The position numbers and the translations under genes were made by a program. Below, one piece after another: positions 14,941-22,026 of a stretch of 22,026 nt of DNA. The stretch comes from Rhabdothermincola sp036846205 (GTDB taxonomy: Bacteria > Actinomycetota > Acidimicrobiia > Acidimicrobiales > Acidimicrobilacustridaceae): assembly GCF_036846205.1 (NCBI RefSeq), contig NZ_DAIUCK010000052.1, forward strand, positions 1-22,026. Reading direction: 5' to 3'. Numbering within the stretch: the first letter of the stretch is position 1; the number at the start of each line of letters is the position of its first letter. The notes below the pieces were generated by a model. That model did no database searches. It saw only the letters and a list, made by a program, of their open reading frames with translations, and had not been told where the DNA came from.

Positions 14941-14982
14941 GGTGGGCGCTGACCGGGGCTGATCAGCCGGTCAGCGCCCACC
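14941..14982. terminator. Long perfect stem-loop between convergent genes
   Basis: GGTGGGCGCTGACCGG (14941-14956) pairs over 16 bases with CCGGTCAGCGCCCACC (14967-14982) around a ten-base loop; the middle also contains the palindrome GGCTGATCAGCC. It lies between the acyl-CoA ligase stop and the stop of the opposite-strand gene, so it probably ends both transcripts. No clear T-tract, common in GC-rich actinobacteria. GTTGGTGGGC occurs twice in tandem just before and into the stem (14928-14947). Confidence 0.75.
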
Positions 14983-14984
14983 GC

Positions 14985-16598
14985 TCAGCCGCCGGCCGCG
15001 GCTTCGCTGCCGCCCCAGACCGTGGTGGGGGTGTTCGTCTGCGAGCCGGGGGTCAGGTCGTAGCGGTCCCGCACCCCGCTGCCGGCACAGTGGCCGCCGT
15101 CCGTGCCCGAGCGCTGGCCCATGGTCCGGTCGAGTAGCGGGGTGGCGCCCGAGAACATGCCCCAGGGGCTTTCGCAGCCCGGCACGATCCACACGTGGTT
15201 CATCCACCCTGCCGTGCCGTCGGCCTTGCGACCACCCATCGCCGCGCACTCTTCGGGGGTGGTGGTGGAGTCACCGATGACCCCTCGGGCACCGACGCAC
15301 AGACCGACGTGGCGGTGGAAGTGGTCGTTCGGGCCGGTGAAGCCCTGGGTGGGCTCCACCTCGCTGTCGTGGAGGACGTAGTAGGAGAGCCCCACCACGG
15401 AGGCGTCCGGGCCGTCACCGTCGTAGAGGATCATCTCGGGCTTGTCGATCTCGAAGGTGTCGTCCACGTAGCGGAAGTTCATGTAGTGGGCCGCGATGCC
15501 AGGGAGATACGGGGTGACCTTCACCCAGCCGGCCGCCATGGCATCGGCGGCGGTGGGGTAGCGCAGCGCGGTCTGTCGGGCGATCTCCAGCTCGGCCTTG
15601 AGCTGATCGCACTGCGCCTGGTCGGTCATGGCGATCCACGGCTGGGGGCCGAGGTGGCCGCCCATGCCGTGGTTGTCGTCGCCACCGGTCCCGTGGGCGT
15701 GTGCCCCGCTGCCCGAGTACTGCGGCAACCACCGGAGCCACTCGGTGTACACCTCGTCGCTGACCTCGGCGAGAGCCACGATCACCGCCGAGTCCTTGAC
15801 CTCACCGCCCGGCTGGGTGGTTTTGGCGATGAGGCGGTCGAGCTCCGGCGAGCCCTTGATCGCCACCGGCGGCGCGGGGGTCGACGAGTGATCGTCGGTG
15901 CCGTGGGCGCCGCCCATGATGTTGTCGATGCCCGCGACGGTGGTCTCCTGCCAGTAGGACGCGGGGTTGATGTCCAGGTCGCAACGGTTGGCGGCGATCG
16001 AGGCCATCTGCGCATCGTGGGCCAGCCCGGAGCCGTGGGCGTGCCCAGCGGCCACCTCGCCATCCGCGTGCACGTGGTTGGCGGTCTCGGGATCGGCCAG
16101 CGCGAACGAGGTGGCGACGATGGCCAGAACGGGCAGGATCGAGGCCACGGCGAGGGTGGCGTCGGTGAGCTTCGCCCCGAGTTGCGGGCGCCAGAGCAGC
16201 GCGCCGGAGCCCAGCACCAGCAGCGCCTCGAAGGCGGTGGTGAGCTGGTCGATGGTGCGGGCCTCTTCGGGCTCGCCAGCGTGCGCACCCACGGGCAGGC
16301 CGGTGGTGCGGCTCCAGGCCCACAGGCCGATGATCGCGAGGTTCACCACGATCACCGCCTGCAAGAGGCGGCGACTCGGTCGGGCGATCAGCGCCACCGC
16401 GGCGAGCACCTGCAGCCAGCCCATGATGGCGAAGGCCCACCCCTCGAGCGCTCCCTGCTGGGCGTGCTGGGGCACCATCACCAGGTGCACCACGCCGGCG
16501 CACAGGGAGAGCACGGCGAGTACGGCTCGGGCCGGCAGGCTGAAGGCCACCGCGGCTTGCTGGTCAGGTGACGGCGTGGCCTCGATCGTCGCGGCCAT
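14985..16598 (-). CDS. Membrane protein with histidine-rich extracytoplasmic domain
   Basis: A 537-residue protein of no family I can name. Five hydrophobic segments lie at about 23-43, 51-72, 78-96, 118-136 and 144-167, with SRTTGLPVGAHAGEPE between the third and fourth, a motif seen in several uncharacterised actinobacterial membrane proteins. The remaining 370 residues form a soluble, probably outer, domain with 18 histidines, many in clusters: HVH (175-177), HAH (186-188), HGTDDH (232-237), HAH (300-302), and NDHFHRH (424-430). There are six cysteines (206, 330, 434, 451, 475, 504), possibly disulfides. A metal-binding role (copper, zinc or iron) is inferred from this pattern, not from a known family. 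The ATG at 16598 follows AAGGGGGAAG. It diverges from the SDR at 16768. Confidence 0.8.
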   Translation of the reverse strand: MAATIEATPSPDQQAAVAFSLPARAVLAVLSLCAGVVHLVMVPQHAQQGALEGWAFAIMGWLQVLAAVALIARPSRRLLQAVIVVNLAIIGLWAWSRTTGLPVGAHAGEPEEARTIDQLTTAFEALLVLGSGALLWRPQLGAKLTDATLAVASILPVLAIVATSFALADPETANHVHADGEVAAGHAHGSGLAHDAQMASIAANRCDLDINPASYWQETTVAGIDNIMGGAHGTDDHSSTPAPPVAIKGSPELDRLIAKTTQPGGEVKDSAVIVALAEVSDEVYTEWLRWLPQYSGSGAHAHGTGGDDNHGMGGHLGPQPWIAMTDQAQCDQLKAELEIARQTALRYPTAADAMAAGWVKVTPYLPGIAAHYMNFRYVDDTFEIDKPEMILYDGDGPDASVVGLSYYVLHDSEVEPTQGFTGPNDHFHRHVGLCVGARGVIGDSTTTPEECAAMGGRKADGTAGWMNHVWIVPGCESPWGMFSGATPLLDRTMGQRSGTDGGHCAGSGVRDRYDLTPGSQTNTPTTVWGGSEAAAGG

Positions 16599-16723
16599 CT
16601 GAGCTTCCCCCTTGTGAGATCGGACGGGGTGTGCCCCCGGTCACCGAATCCCACCAGGCTCGCCCAATTTCACAGCCAGTGCAAGCAGGCCGGCATCGAT
16701 TTCGGCGCCGAGGACCACATCGG

Positions 16724-16729
16724 TAGGAT
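16724..16729 (+). promoter_or_regulatory. Probable -10 box of SDR/ThDP-like/GT87 operon
   Basis: TAGGAT (16724-16729) lies 17 bases after TTCGGC (16701-16706), a fair -35/-10 pair in the 169-base divergent gap. The transcript would carry a leader of about 30 bases with an AGAGGGA ribosome site before the ATG at 16768. No KstR-like palindrome is present in this gap. Confidence 0.45.
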
Positions 16730-16767
16730 CTGACGGCTCATCAGGACTCGGAGGACCAGAGGGAACC

Positions 16768-17679
16768 ATGGGACTGCTCGAAGGCAGGGTTGCGATCGTC
16801 ACCGGCGCGGGCCACGGCATCGGTCGAGGGCACGCGCTGGAGCTGGCGAAGGAGGGAGCCCTCGTGGTGGTCAACGACCTGGGCGCCTCGCTCAAGGGTG
16901 AGGGTGCGGGCCGAGACGCGGACCTGACCGTGAAGCTCATCGAGGAGCGCGGCGGCAAGGCCGTCGCCAACTACGAGGACGTGGCCGACTTCGACGGGGC
17001 GGGCCGCATGATCCAGCAGGCCATCGACGTGTTCGGCCGGCTCGACATCCTGGTCAACAACGCCGGCATCGCCCGCGACGCCACCATCTGGAGCATGACC
17101 GAGGAGGACTGGGACAAGGTCATCCGGGTCCACCTCAAGGGCACCTTCGCGCCGACCCATCATGCGGTGAATCACTGGCGGCGCCTGAGCAAGGCAGGCG
17201 AAGACGTGAGCACCGGCCGCATCATCAACACCACCAGTGGCGCGGGGTTGGTCGGCAACTTCGGCCAGGCCAACTACACCGCGGCCAAGGCGGGGATCGC
17301 GGCGTTCACCCAGACCGTGAGCCTGGAGGTGTTCAAGATGGGCATCACCGTCAACGCCATCGGTCCCGCGGGTGCGACCCGCATGGCCGCGTCGATCCCG
17401 GGCGCGGGCATCGAAGCTCGCGAGCCCGACGAGTTCGACGAGTGGGACCCGATGGATCCTTCACTGTCCTCACCGCTCGTCGCCTGGCTGGCCAGCGACC
17501 AGGCCGCACACGTCACCGGGCAGGTGATCCGAGCGGTCAAGGACGAGATCGTGCTCATGAAGGGCTGGAGCAACGGCAACTCGATCCGCAAGCCCGGCAA
17601 GCGTTGGGATCCGGCGGAGCTCACCGCGCTCATGAACGCTGACGTGTTCGGCTGCCGAGCCCCGGGCTTGCGATACTGA
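16768..17679 (+). CDS. SDR, (3R)-hydroxyacyl-CoA dehydrogenase-like
   Basis: A 303-residue SDR with TGAGHGIGRG, the NDLG segment after the second strand, NNAGIARD, and catalytic Ser157, Tyr170 and Lys174 (YTAAK). The VVVNDLG and LKGTF...HHAVNHWR features match the branch that includes the N-terminal dehydrogenase domain of peroxisomal multifunctional enzyme type 2 (HSD17B4) and mycobacterial homologues near cholesterol genes such as Rv3548c. These oxidise 3-hydroxyacyl-CoA thioesters in beta-oxidation. A C-terminal tail past the normal SDR end (about residues 255-303) is a feature of this branch. The start ATG follows AGAGGGA. It is probably first in an operon with the ThDP-like protein 30 bases on. 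Substrate is inferred from homology only. Confidence 0.86.
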   Translation: MGLLEGRVAIVTGAGHGIGRGHALELAKEGALVVVNDLGASLKGEGAGRDADLTVKLIEERGGKAVANYEDVADFDGAGRMIQQAIDVFGRLDILVNNAGIARDATIWSMTEEDWDKVIRVHLKGTFAPTHHAVNHWRRLSKAGEDVSTGRIINTTSGAGLVGNFGQANYTAAKAGIAAFTQTVSLEVFKMGITVNAIGPAGATRMAASIPGAGIEAREPDEFDEWDPMDPSLSSPLVAWLASDQAAHVTGQVIRAVKDEIVLMKGWSNGNSIRKPGKRWDPAELTALMNADVFGCRAPGLRY

Positions 17680-17709
17680 GCTCGTGCGGGCGCGCCGACC
17701 GGGGACCTC

Positions 17710-19014
17710 GTGAGCACCCAGACGGTCGGTGAGCTTCTCGGGCGATGCCTGCTCGCAGCGGGCGCCCGCCGGGTGTTCGGCTCCGCCGAGTCGGGCATCC
17801 GCCGGATTCCCGGTCTCCGCCACGTGGTCGTCGCGGAGCCGGCCCTGGCCGTGCTGCTCGCCGACGCCGACGGCCGGCTCGGTACCGGCCCCGGAGTCGC
17901 GCTCCTCCCTGGTCGGCGACTGCATCTCGGCTCGCAACCCGGTGAGCCGGCCGAGCGCCTGGTGCTCGACGACCCGTCGCTGATCCCCTCGGTGATCGCC
18001 GGGTGGAGCCTCGGTCGGGTGCACGCCTCGGTGGACCTGGACCTCTCGCTCGATCTGGACGCTCCCGCCCCTGCGCTCGAGCCGCTCCGGCTCGACGGAA
18101 CGGGCGGTGAGGTCCTCACCCTCGCGCCGACCCTCGCCGAGCTGCGCTCGATGGTGCTGGCCGGCCCGGGGGTGCTGCGAGCGGGAGCGGTCGACGGGTT
18201 GCGAGCCTTCGCCGAGCAGGCTGCGGTGGGGGTGCTCAACACCTGGGGAGCGAAGGGGGTCTTCGCCTGGGACAGCCCGTTCCACCTCGGCACGGCGGGC
18301 CTGCAATCCCGGGACTTCGAGCTGGCCGGTCTCGGTGATGCCGAGCTGCTCATCGTCGTGGGTGTGGACCCGCTCGAAGCGCCCCGCGACCGGTGGGCGA
18401 GCGGGGGGCAGGTGCTGGAGGTCGAGCCCTGGCAGCTCGCCGCGCTGGCGTGGCGATGGGAGCGACCCGAGCGGGTCCCGGAGCGACCGGCGCTCTACAC
18501 CCGGTTGGCCGCTGCGCTGGCGCCCCTCTACGACGCAGGCGGGGTGCCCCTCAACCCGGCGAGAGCCGCGGCGGGGCTCGCCTCCGCCCGCCCGCCCGGC
18601 GGCCTGGTCGTGGCCGACCCCGGTCCGGCAGGGCTGTGGGTGGCGCGGGCTTTTCCGACCACCGAGCCCGGCAGCGTGGTGGTGCCCGCCGCATTCGTGC
18701 GGGGCTTCGCCGCGGCCGCTGCCGTGCTGGCCGGGCTCGACGGTCGGGCGGCCATCGCGGTGGTGACCGAGCCACCCGACGGGGCGACCCTCGAGCTGCT
18801 CTCGCTCGCCGACCACTGGGGCGTGCCCCTCACCCTCGAGGTCTGGGGAGCCGAGGTCGCGGGCGCCTCCGTGCCCTCGGCGGCTGCGCACGCCGAGCGG
18901 CTGGCCCAGGCCCTCGACGAGCCCGGGGTCAAGGTGTTGCCTGTCCCGGTCGACTTCGCCCACACCCGTACCCTGGTGGAGGTCGCGGGCGAGGTCGTCG
19001 CGTGGACGGTGTGA
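17710..19014 (+). CDS. ThDP-enzyme-like protein lacking the cofactor motif
   Basis: A 434-residue protein built like acetolactate synthase and related thiamine-diphosphate enzymes but degenerate. The start VGELLGRCLLAAGARRVFG matches the PYR domain; Glu43 in VVAEPALAVLLADADGRLGTGPGVAL lines up with the conserved activating Glu. The PYR domain is shortened. Residues about 134-240 resemble the central domain (LNTWGAKGVFAWDSPFHLGTAGLQSRDFELAGLGDAE). The third domain (about 280-385) keeps PLNPARAA, VVADPGPAGLW and the PAAFVRGFAAAAAVLAG helix, but where the GDG...N cofactor motif belongs it reads VTEPPDGATLELLSLADHW, so Mg-ThDP binding is probably lost. GTG start at 17710 after GGGGA. A non-catalytic partner or regulatory paralogue is likely; M. 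tuberculosis IlvX, near cholesterol genes, is a possible but unproven parallel. Confidence 0.7.
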   Translation: MSTQTVGELLGRCLLAAGARRVFGSAESGIRRIPGLRHVVVAEPALAVLLADADGRLGTGPGVALLPGRRLHLGSQPGEPAERLVLDDPSLIPSVIAGWSLGRVHASVDLDLSLDLDAPAPALEPLRLDGTGGEVLTLAPTLAELRSMVLAGPGVLRAGAVDGLRAFAEQAAVGVLNTWGAKGVFAWDSPFHLGTAGLQSRDFELAGLGDAELLIVVGVDPLEAPRDRWASGGQVLEVEPWQLAALAWRWERPERVPERPALYTRLAAALAPLYDAGGVPLNPARAAAGLASARPPGGLVVADPGPAGLWVARAFPTTEPGSVVVPAAFVRGFAAAAAVLAGLDGRAAIAVVTEPPDGATLELLSLADHWGVPLTLEVWGAEVAGASVPSAAAHAERLAQALDEPGVKVLPVPVDFAHTRTLVEVAGEVVAWTV

Positions 19015-19041
19015 CCCCCGGCAGGAAGGAGCAAGGGGGCT

Positions 19042-20301
19042 GTGCTGACCGGGCGCCGGCGGGTCGAGACCAGGGGTCTGCCGTTCGTCGGCTTCGCCTG
19101 CGTGATGGCGATCTGGTTGCTGGCCCCGTTGCTCCTCGCCGATCGGGTGGCGCAGGACGCGGTGCCCTTCGTCGTGGCCGGTGAGCTCGTCTCGTCCGAT
19201 CCGGGGGCCGTCTACGCCACCGACGCCACCGACCTCTACGACCTGCCACCGGCATTCGCCGAGCGCTCCTGCGAGCTGACACCGCCCGACCGCCGGTGCT
19301 CGGACGTCAACGTGGCGTTCCTCAGCCCACCCCAGACGCTCCCGTTCCTCGATGCCCTCGCTCGTCTCGGGTCGGGCGAGCTGGGCATCCTGGTGATGCG
19401 CCTGCTCGGCGCCGGCGCGCTCGTGGCCGGCATGGTGGTGCTGTGGCGCAGGCTCGCCCACCGCACGCGGCGCGCTCCCGTGCTGCTGCTGGTGACCGCG
19501 CTGGTCCTCACCCCTTTCGCCACCGTGCCGGTGGCCCTCGGGCAGACCTCCCCGCTGCTGTTCCTCTCGGCGGCGATGGGGGTGGGCATCGCCGAGCGGG
19601 CTCGGGGACGGGCCGCGTTCGTGCTGGTGTGGTGTGCCACGATCGTGACCAAGCTGGTCCCGGCCGCGATGGGCGTCGTGCTCGTGGCCCAGCGCCGCTG
19701 GCGCACCCTGGCGTGGGCAGCCGGCGTGCTGGTCGTGCTCACGGCGCTGACCGCCGTGCTCTACCCCGTCGATCTGTTCGGGCAGTTCGTCGAGGCCACC
19801 CGCCGGACCACCGAGCTCACCATCAGCCACCACTTCAACCGGGCTGCCGACGGGCTCCTGCGTCGGTGGTGGCCAGGGTTCGGGAGCGCCCCCTGGCCGA
19901 TGCTGCTCCTCGGCCTTCGGTTGGCCGTCGTCGCGGTGCTCGGCTGGGTCGGGATGCGCCGGGCCACCGACGACGAGCAGTGGGCCTTCGCCTGGCTGGC
20001 TCTGCTGTTCATCTCGCCGCTGCTGTGGGGGCACTACCTGTGGGTGGTGCCCGGGGCCCTGGGTCTGGCGCTGGCGAGCCGGCCGCAGCTCGACGACCGC
20101 ATGCTGGCATTGCTGCCGGGGTTCAGCCTGGCCGTGAGCGCCTTCGCCACCCCCAACGTGTTCCAGGGGCCGCTGCCGTGGTTGCAACTCGTCACGCTGG
20201 TGGCGGCGCTGGTGGTGGTGGCGCTGCTACCGCGGTCTGATCCGGTCGCGAGCGCCGTCGCTCGTACTCACACTCGACCGCAAAACGAGAACGTGTTATA
20301 G
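19042..20301 (+). CDS. GT87-like integral membrane glycosyltransferase
   Basis: A 419-residue multi-pass protein, with about nine hydrophobic segments, resembling the GT87 (DUF2029) polyprenol-phosphate mannosyltransferases of actinobacteria that build lipoglycans. Seen: an outer loop after the first helix with AVPFVVAGELVSSDPGAVY, the SPPQTLPFLDALARL segment (family 'PP' motif), GQTSPLLFLSAAMGVG, TKLVPAAMGVVL, and the late SPLLWGHYLWVVPGALGL. The GTG at 19042 follows GAAGGAGC. It lies 27 bases after the ThDP-like gene and is probably in the same operon, though the roles appear unrelated. Its last codons and the TAG stop (20299-20301) run into operator 4. The donor (mannose or arabinose) cannot be decided here. 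Confidence 0.78.
   Translation: MLTGRRRVETRGLPFVGFACVMAIWLLAPLLLADRVAQDAVPFVVAGELVSSDPGAVYATDATDLYDLPPAFAERSCELTPPDRRCSDVNVAFLSPPQTLPFLDALARLGSGELGILVMRLLGAGALVAGMVVLWRRLAHRTRRAPVLLLVTALVLTPFATVPVALGQTSPLLFLSAAMGVGIAERARGRAAFVLVWCATIVTKLVPAAMGVVLVAQRRWRTLAWAAGVLVVLTALTAVLYPVDLFGQFVEATRRTTELTISHHFNRAADGLLRRWWPGFGSAPWPMLLLGLRLAVVAVLGWVGMRRATDDEQWAFAWLALLFISPLLWGHYLWVVPGALGLALASRPQLDDRMLALLPGFSLAVSAFATPNVFQGPLPWLQLVTLVAALVVVALLPRSDPVASAVARTHTRPQNENVL
20287..20300. promoter_or_regulatory. KstR-like operator 4 with overlapping -10 box
   Basis: GAGAACGTGTTATA has the AACnnGTT core and the final A of the KstR pattern. It runs into the stop codon of the GT87 gene and overlaps TATAGT (20297-20302), a strong -10 hexamer. 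It precedes the LLM gene at 20383 with an 82-base leader. Overlap with the -10 fits simple repression. Confidence 0.65.
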
Positions 20302-20382
20302 TCCGCGGACGCGCTCGGTCGCCGCCGGAACCAGGGCAGCGACGGCTTCCCAGTGAACGGCTCCCCAGTGAAAGGACCTGGC

Positions 20383-21513
20383 ATGGAATTCGGCGTGTTC
20401 GCCCAGCTCTTCGTCCCCCGGTACGAGCGCGACGTCGACCCGATGGCGGAGCACAAGCGCATCATGCGCAACGTCGAGGTCGGCATCGCTGCGGACCGTA
20501 CCGGCATCAAGTACGTCTGGTGTCCGGAACACCACTTCCTCGACGAGTACAGCCACATGCCCGGGCCCGAGGTCTACCTGTCGTTCATCGCCGCGCAGAC
20601 CGAGCGGGTGCACGTCGGCTCGGCCATCTTCAACATCACGCCGAAGGTGAACCACCCCGCCCGGGTGGCTGAGACCGTGGCGTTGCTCGACCACGTCACC
20701 AACGGTCGCTTCGAGTTCGGCACCGGGCGTGGCTCGTCGACCACCGAGGTCTACGGCTTCGACATTGACGATCTCGACGAGACCACAGCCATGTGGGACG
20801 AGGCGGTGCGGGAGATCCCCAAGATGTGGAAGCCGGGCCCCTACTCCTACGAGGGCCGGTACTTCCGGATGCCCGAGCGCGAGGTGTTCCCCAAGCCCTA
20901 CGGCGCGGCGCACCCGCCGATGTGGGTGGCGGCCGGCAGCCCCGGCACCTTCTCGAAGGCCGGCAGCATGGGTCTCGGTGCGTTCTGCTTCACCCACGGC
21001 ACGCCGAGCAAGATCGAGCCGCTCATCAAGTCCTACAAGGACGCGGTGGCCGACGCGACACCCGTCGGGGACTACGTGAACGACAACATCATGGTGGTCA
21101 CCAACATGCTCTGCATGGAAGACCGCGAGAAGGCTTTCGAGACCGCGGTCAACATGGGGATGAACTACTACACGAGCCTCCAGATGCACTGGCTCGACAA
21201 CATCCCCAAGCCCGAGGGTTTCCCTCAGTGGCCCGAGCTGGTGCCCGAGCCCACCATCGACCAGCTGAAGAAGGCGGTGGAGATCGGCATGGTGGTCGTG
21301 GGCGACCCCGACGACTGTGCCAAGGCCGTCCAGCGGTGGGTCGACATCGGGGCCGATCAGCTCTGCTTCAGCCCGACCACCAACAACCTCCCCGCGGAGG
21401 TGGTGATCGAGTCCATGGAGCTGTTCGGCAAGGAAGTGATCCCGCAGTTCGACAAGGACCCGGTCCATCGCAGCACCCGGATGCGGGAGAAGGCCGGGTA
21501 TAGGCTCGCCTGA
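20383..21513 (+). CDS. LLM-class flavin-dependent monooxygenase
   Basis: A 376-residue luciferase-like protein of the LuxA-type flavin-dependent branch, longer than the F420 members above. Seen: MEFGVFAQLFVPRY, the active-site-like block VWCPEHHFLDEY (45-56), then VGSAIFNITPKVNHPARVAETVALLDHVTNGRFEFGTGRGSS that forms the phosphate pocket, and PPMWVAAGSPGTF. It probably hydroxylates or carries out Baeyer-Villiger-type chemistry with reduced flavin. ATG 20383 is preferred because AAAGGA is 7 bases upstream; GTG 20353 and 20368 are in frame but add non-conserved residues. Downstream by 5 bases is a FadD19-like ligase, and KstR-like operator 4 precedes it. A steroid or terpenoid substrate is inferred. 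Confidence 0.87.
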   Translation: MEFGVFAQLFVPRYERDVDPMAEHKRIMRNVEVGIAADRTGIKYVWCPEHHFLDEYSHMPGPEVYLSFIAAQTERVHVGSAIFNITPKVNHPARVAETVALLDHVTNGRFEFGTGRGSSTTEVYGFDIDDLDETTAMWDEAVREIPKMWKPGPYSYEGRYFRMPEREVFPKPYGAAHPPMWVAAGSPGTFSKAGSMGLGAFCFTHGTPSKIEPLIKSYKDAVADATPVGDYVNDNIMVVTNMLCMEDREKAFETAVNMGMNYYTSLQMHWLDNIPKPEGFPQWPELVPEPTIDQLKKAVEIGMVVVGDPDDCAKAVQRWVDIGADQLCFSPTTNNLPAEVVIESMELFGKEVIPQFDKDPVHRSTRMREKAGYRLA

Positions 21514-21518
21514 GCACT

Positions 21519-22026
21519 GTGGCCGAGCTCGACACCTTCAACCTCGCCGACATCTGGGAAGCGGTCGTCCCGCGCGTCGCCGAGCGCGAAGCGCTGGTGG
21601 TGGTCGGTGGGCGCCCCGACGGCTCCGACCTCCGGCTGACCTACGCCCAGCTCGATACCCGCGCCAACCAGCTCGCGCACTGGATGGCGGCCCGCGGCGT
21701 CGGTGCCGGTCAACACGTCGGGCTCTACCTCACGAACGGCAACGAGTACCTCGAGGCGATGCTCGCGGCCTACAAGCTGCGAGCCGCGCCCATCAACGTC
21801 AACTACCGCTACGTCGAAGACGAGCTGCGCTACCTGTTCGACGATGCCGATCTGGTCGGCGTCATCCACGACGCGGGGTTCGCTGAACGGGTCGAGGCGG
21901 TGCGCGGTGACCTGCCGAGCATCGGCTGGACCCTGGCGACGGGCGAGGCCTACGAGCAGGCGCTCGCCGGGCAGCCCGGCGAGCCTGACTTCGGTCCCCG
22001 CAGCAGCGACGACCCCTACGTGATCT
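21519..22026 (+). CDS. FadD19-like acyl-CoA synthetase, N-terminal part
   Basis: The window ends inside this gene; about 169 N-terminal residues are visible. The start is GTG at 21519, 5 bases after the LLM stop. The frame reads VAELDTFNLADIWEAVVPRVAEREALVV, then LTYAQLDTRANQLAHWMAARGVGAG, GLYLTNGNEYLEAMLAAYKLRAAPINVNYRYVEDELRYLFDDADLVGVIHDAGFAERV. This closely resembles the N-terminal half of FadD19/FadD17-type ligases; the NVNYRYVE.ELRYLFDDAD block is characteristic. FadD19 activates the steroid C26 side-chain acid in mycobacteria. The catalytic P-loop and Lys are beyond the window, so activity cannot be checked. Steroid side-chain activation is inferred by homology and by the KstR-like operator upstream. 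Confidence 0.85.
   Translation, partial: MAELDTFNLADIWEAVVPRVAEREALVVVGGRPDGSDLRLTYAQLDTRANQLAHWMAARGVGAGQHVGLYLTNGNEYLEAMLAAYKLRAAPINVNYRYVEDELRYLFDDADLVGVIHDAGFAERVEAVRGDLPSIGWTLATGEAYEQALAGQPGEPDFGPRSSDDPYVI

Noticed and set aside
20155..20162. AACGTGTT, a further match to the operator core
   Set aside because: It lies within the GT87 coding sequence, without flanking T or a promoter; likely chance.
17470..20187. Very long open frame on the minus strand
   Set aside because: It is antisense to three well-supported genes and has the Gly/Arg/His/Gln-rich composition of a high-GC shadow frame.
1..22026. CRISPR, tRNA, rRNA, insertion sequence or prophage genes
   Set aside because: No regularly spaced repeats, cloverleaf-like sequences, transposase or phage genes were seen by eye.

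Overview
This 22 kb window is very GC-rich, with compact genes, frequent GTG starts and several 1-4 base gene overlaps. The families present (F420/flavin luciferase-like oxidoreductases, many short-chain dehydrogenases, acyl-CoA ligases, a PIG-V and a GT87 mannosyltransferase, EthD and SnoaL-like proteins, an AbiEi/DUF559 protein) fit an actinomycete-type bacterium (Actinomycetota; Acidimicrobiia or Mycobacteriales-like is my guess, not a proof). I count 23 protein genes, two of them cut by the window edges. No rRNA, tRNA, insertion sequence or CRISPR array was recognised, and no stretch over 300 bases lacks a gene.

The main regulatory theme is a 14-bp palindrome of the form (T)nnAACnnGTTnn(A), the pattern published for the TetR-type steroid-catabolism repressor KstR. 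It occurs in four promoter regions: before 365, before 2589, between the divergent genes at 7825(-)/7882(+), and before 20383. No regulator gene lies in the window. The controlled units are: 365-2558 (luciferase-like oxidoreductase, SDR, SnoaL-like protein); 2589-4535 (EthD protein and two SDRs); the divergent pair of an unknown EthD-like protein (7022-7825, minus) and a tight four-gene catabolic operon (7882-12575: amidohydrolase/decarboxylase, aldehyde dehydrogenase, zinc alcohol dehydrogenase, cyclase-family hydrolase); and 20383-end (luciferase-like oxidoreductase and a FadD19-like acyl-CoA ligase). Together these suggest degradation of a steroid, terpenoid or other alicyclic substrate through CoA thioesters, but the substrate cannot be read from sequence.

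Between these units lie genes of other kinds: a PIG-V-like mannosyltransferase (4611-5816); an AbiEi/DUF559 protein (5971-6909) flanked on both sides by related hairpins with matching arms and the same 29-nt interior; an acylphosphatase facing away from a small unknown gene (12624-13269); another acyl-CoA ligase (13378-14922) converging, through a long perfect stem-loop, on a gene for a five-helix membrane protein with a large histidine-rich outer domain (14985-16598); and an apparent operon 16768-20301 of an SDR, a thiamine-diphosphate-enzyme-like protein lacking the cofactor motif, and a GT87 transferase.

Most promising leads: the hairpin-flanked AbiEi/DUF559 gene, the symmetric divergent operator/promoter, the four-gene operon with its unknown divergent partner, the ThDP-like probable pseudoenzyme, and the histidine-rich membrane protein.
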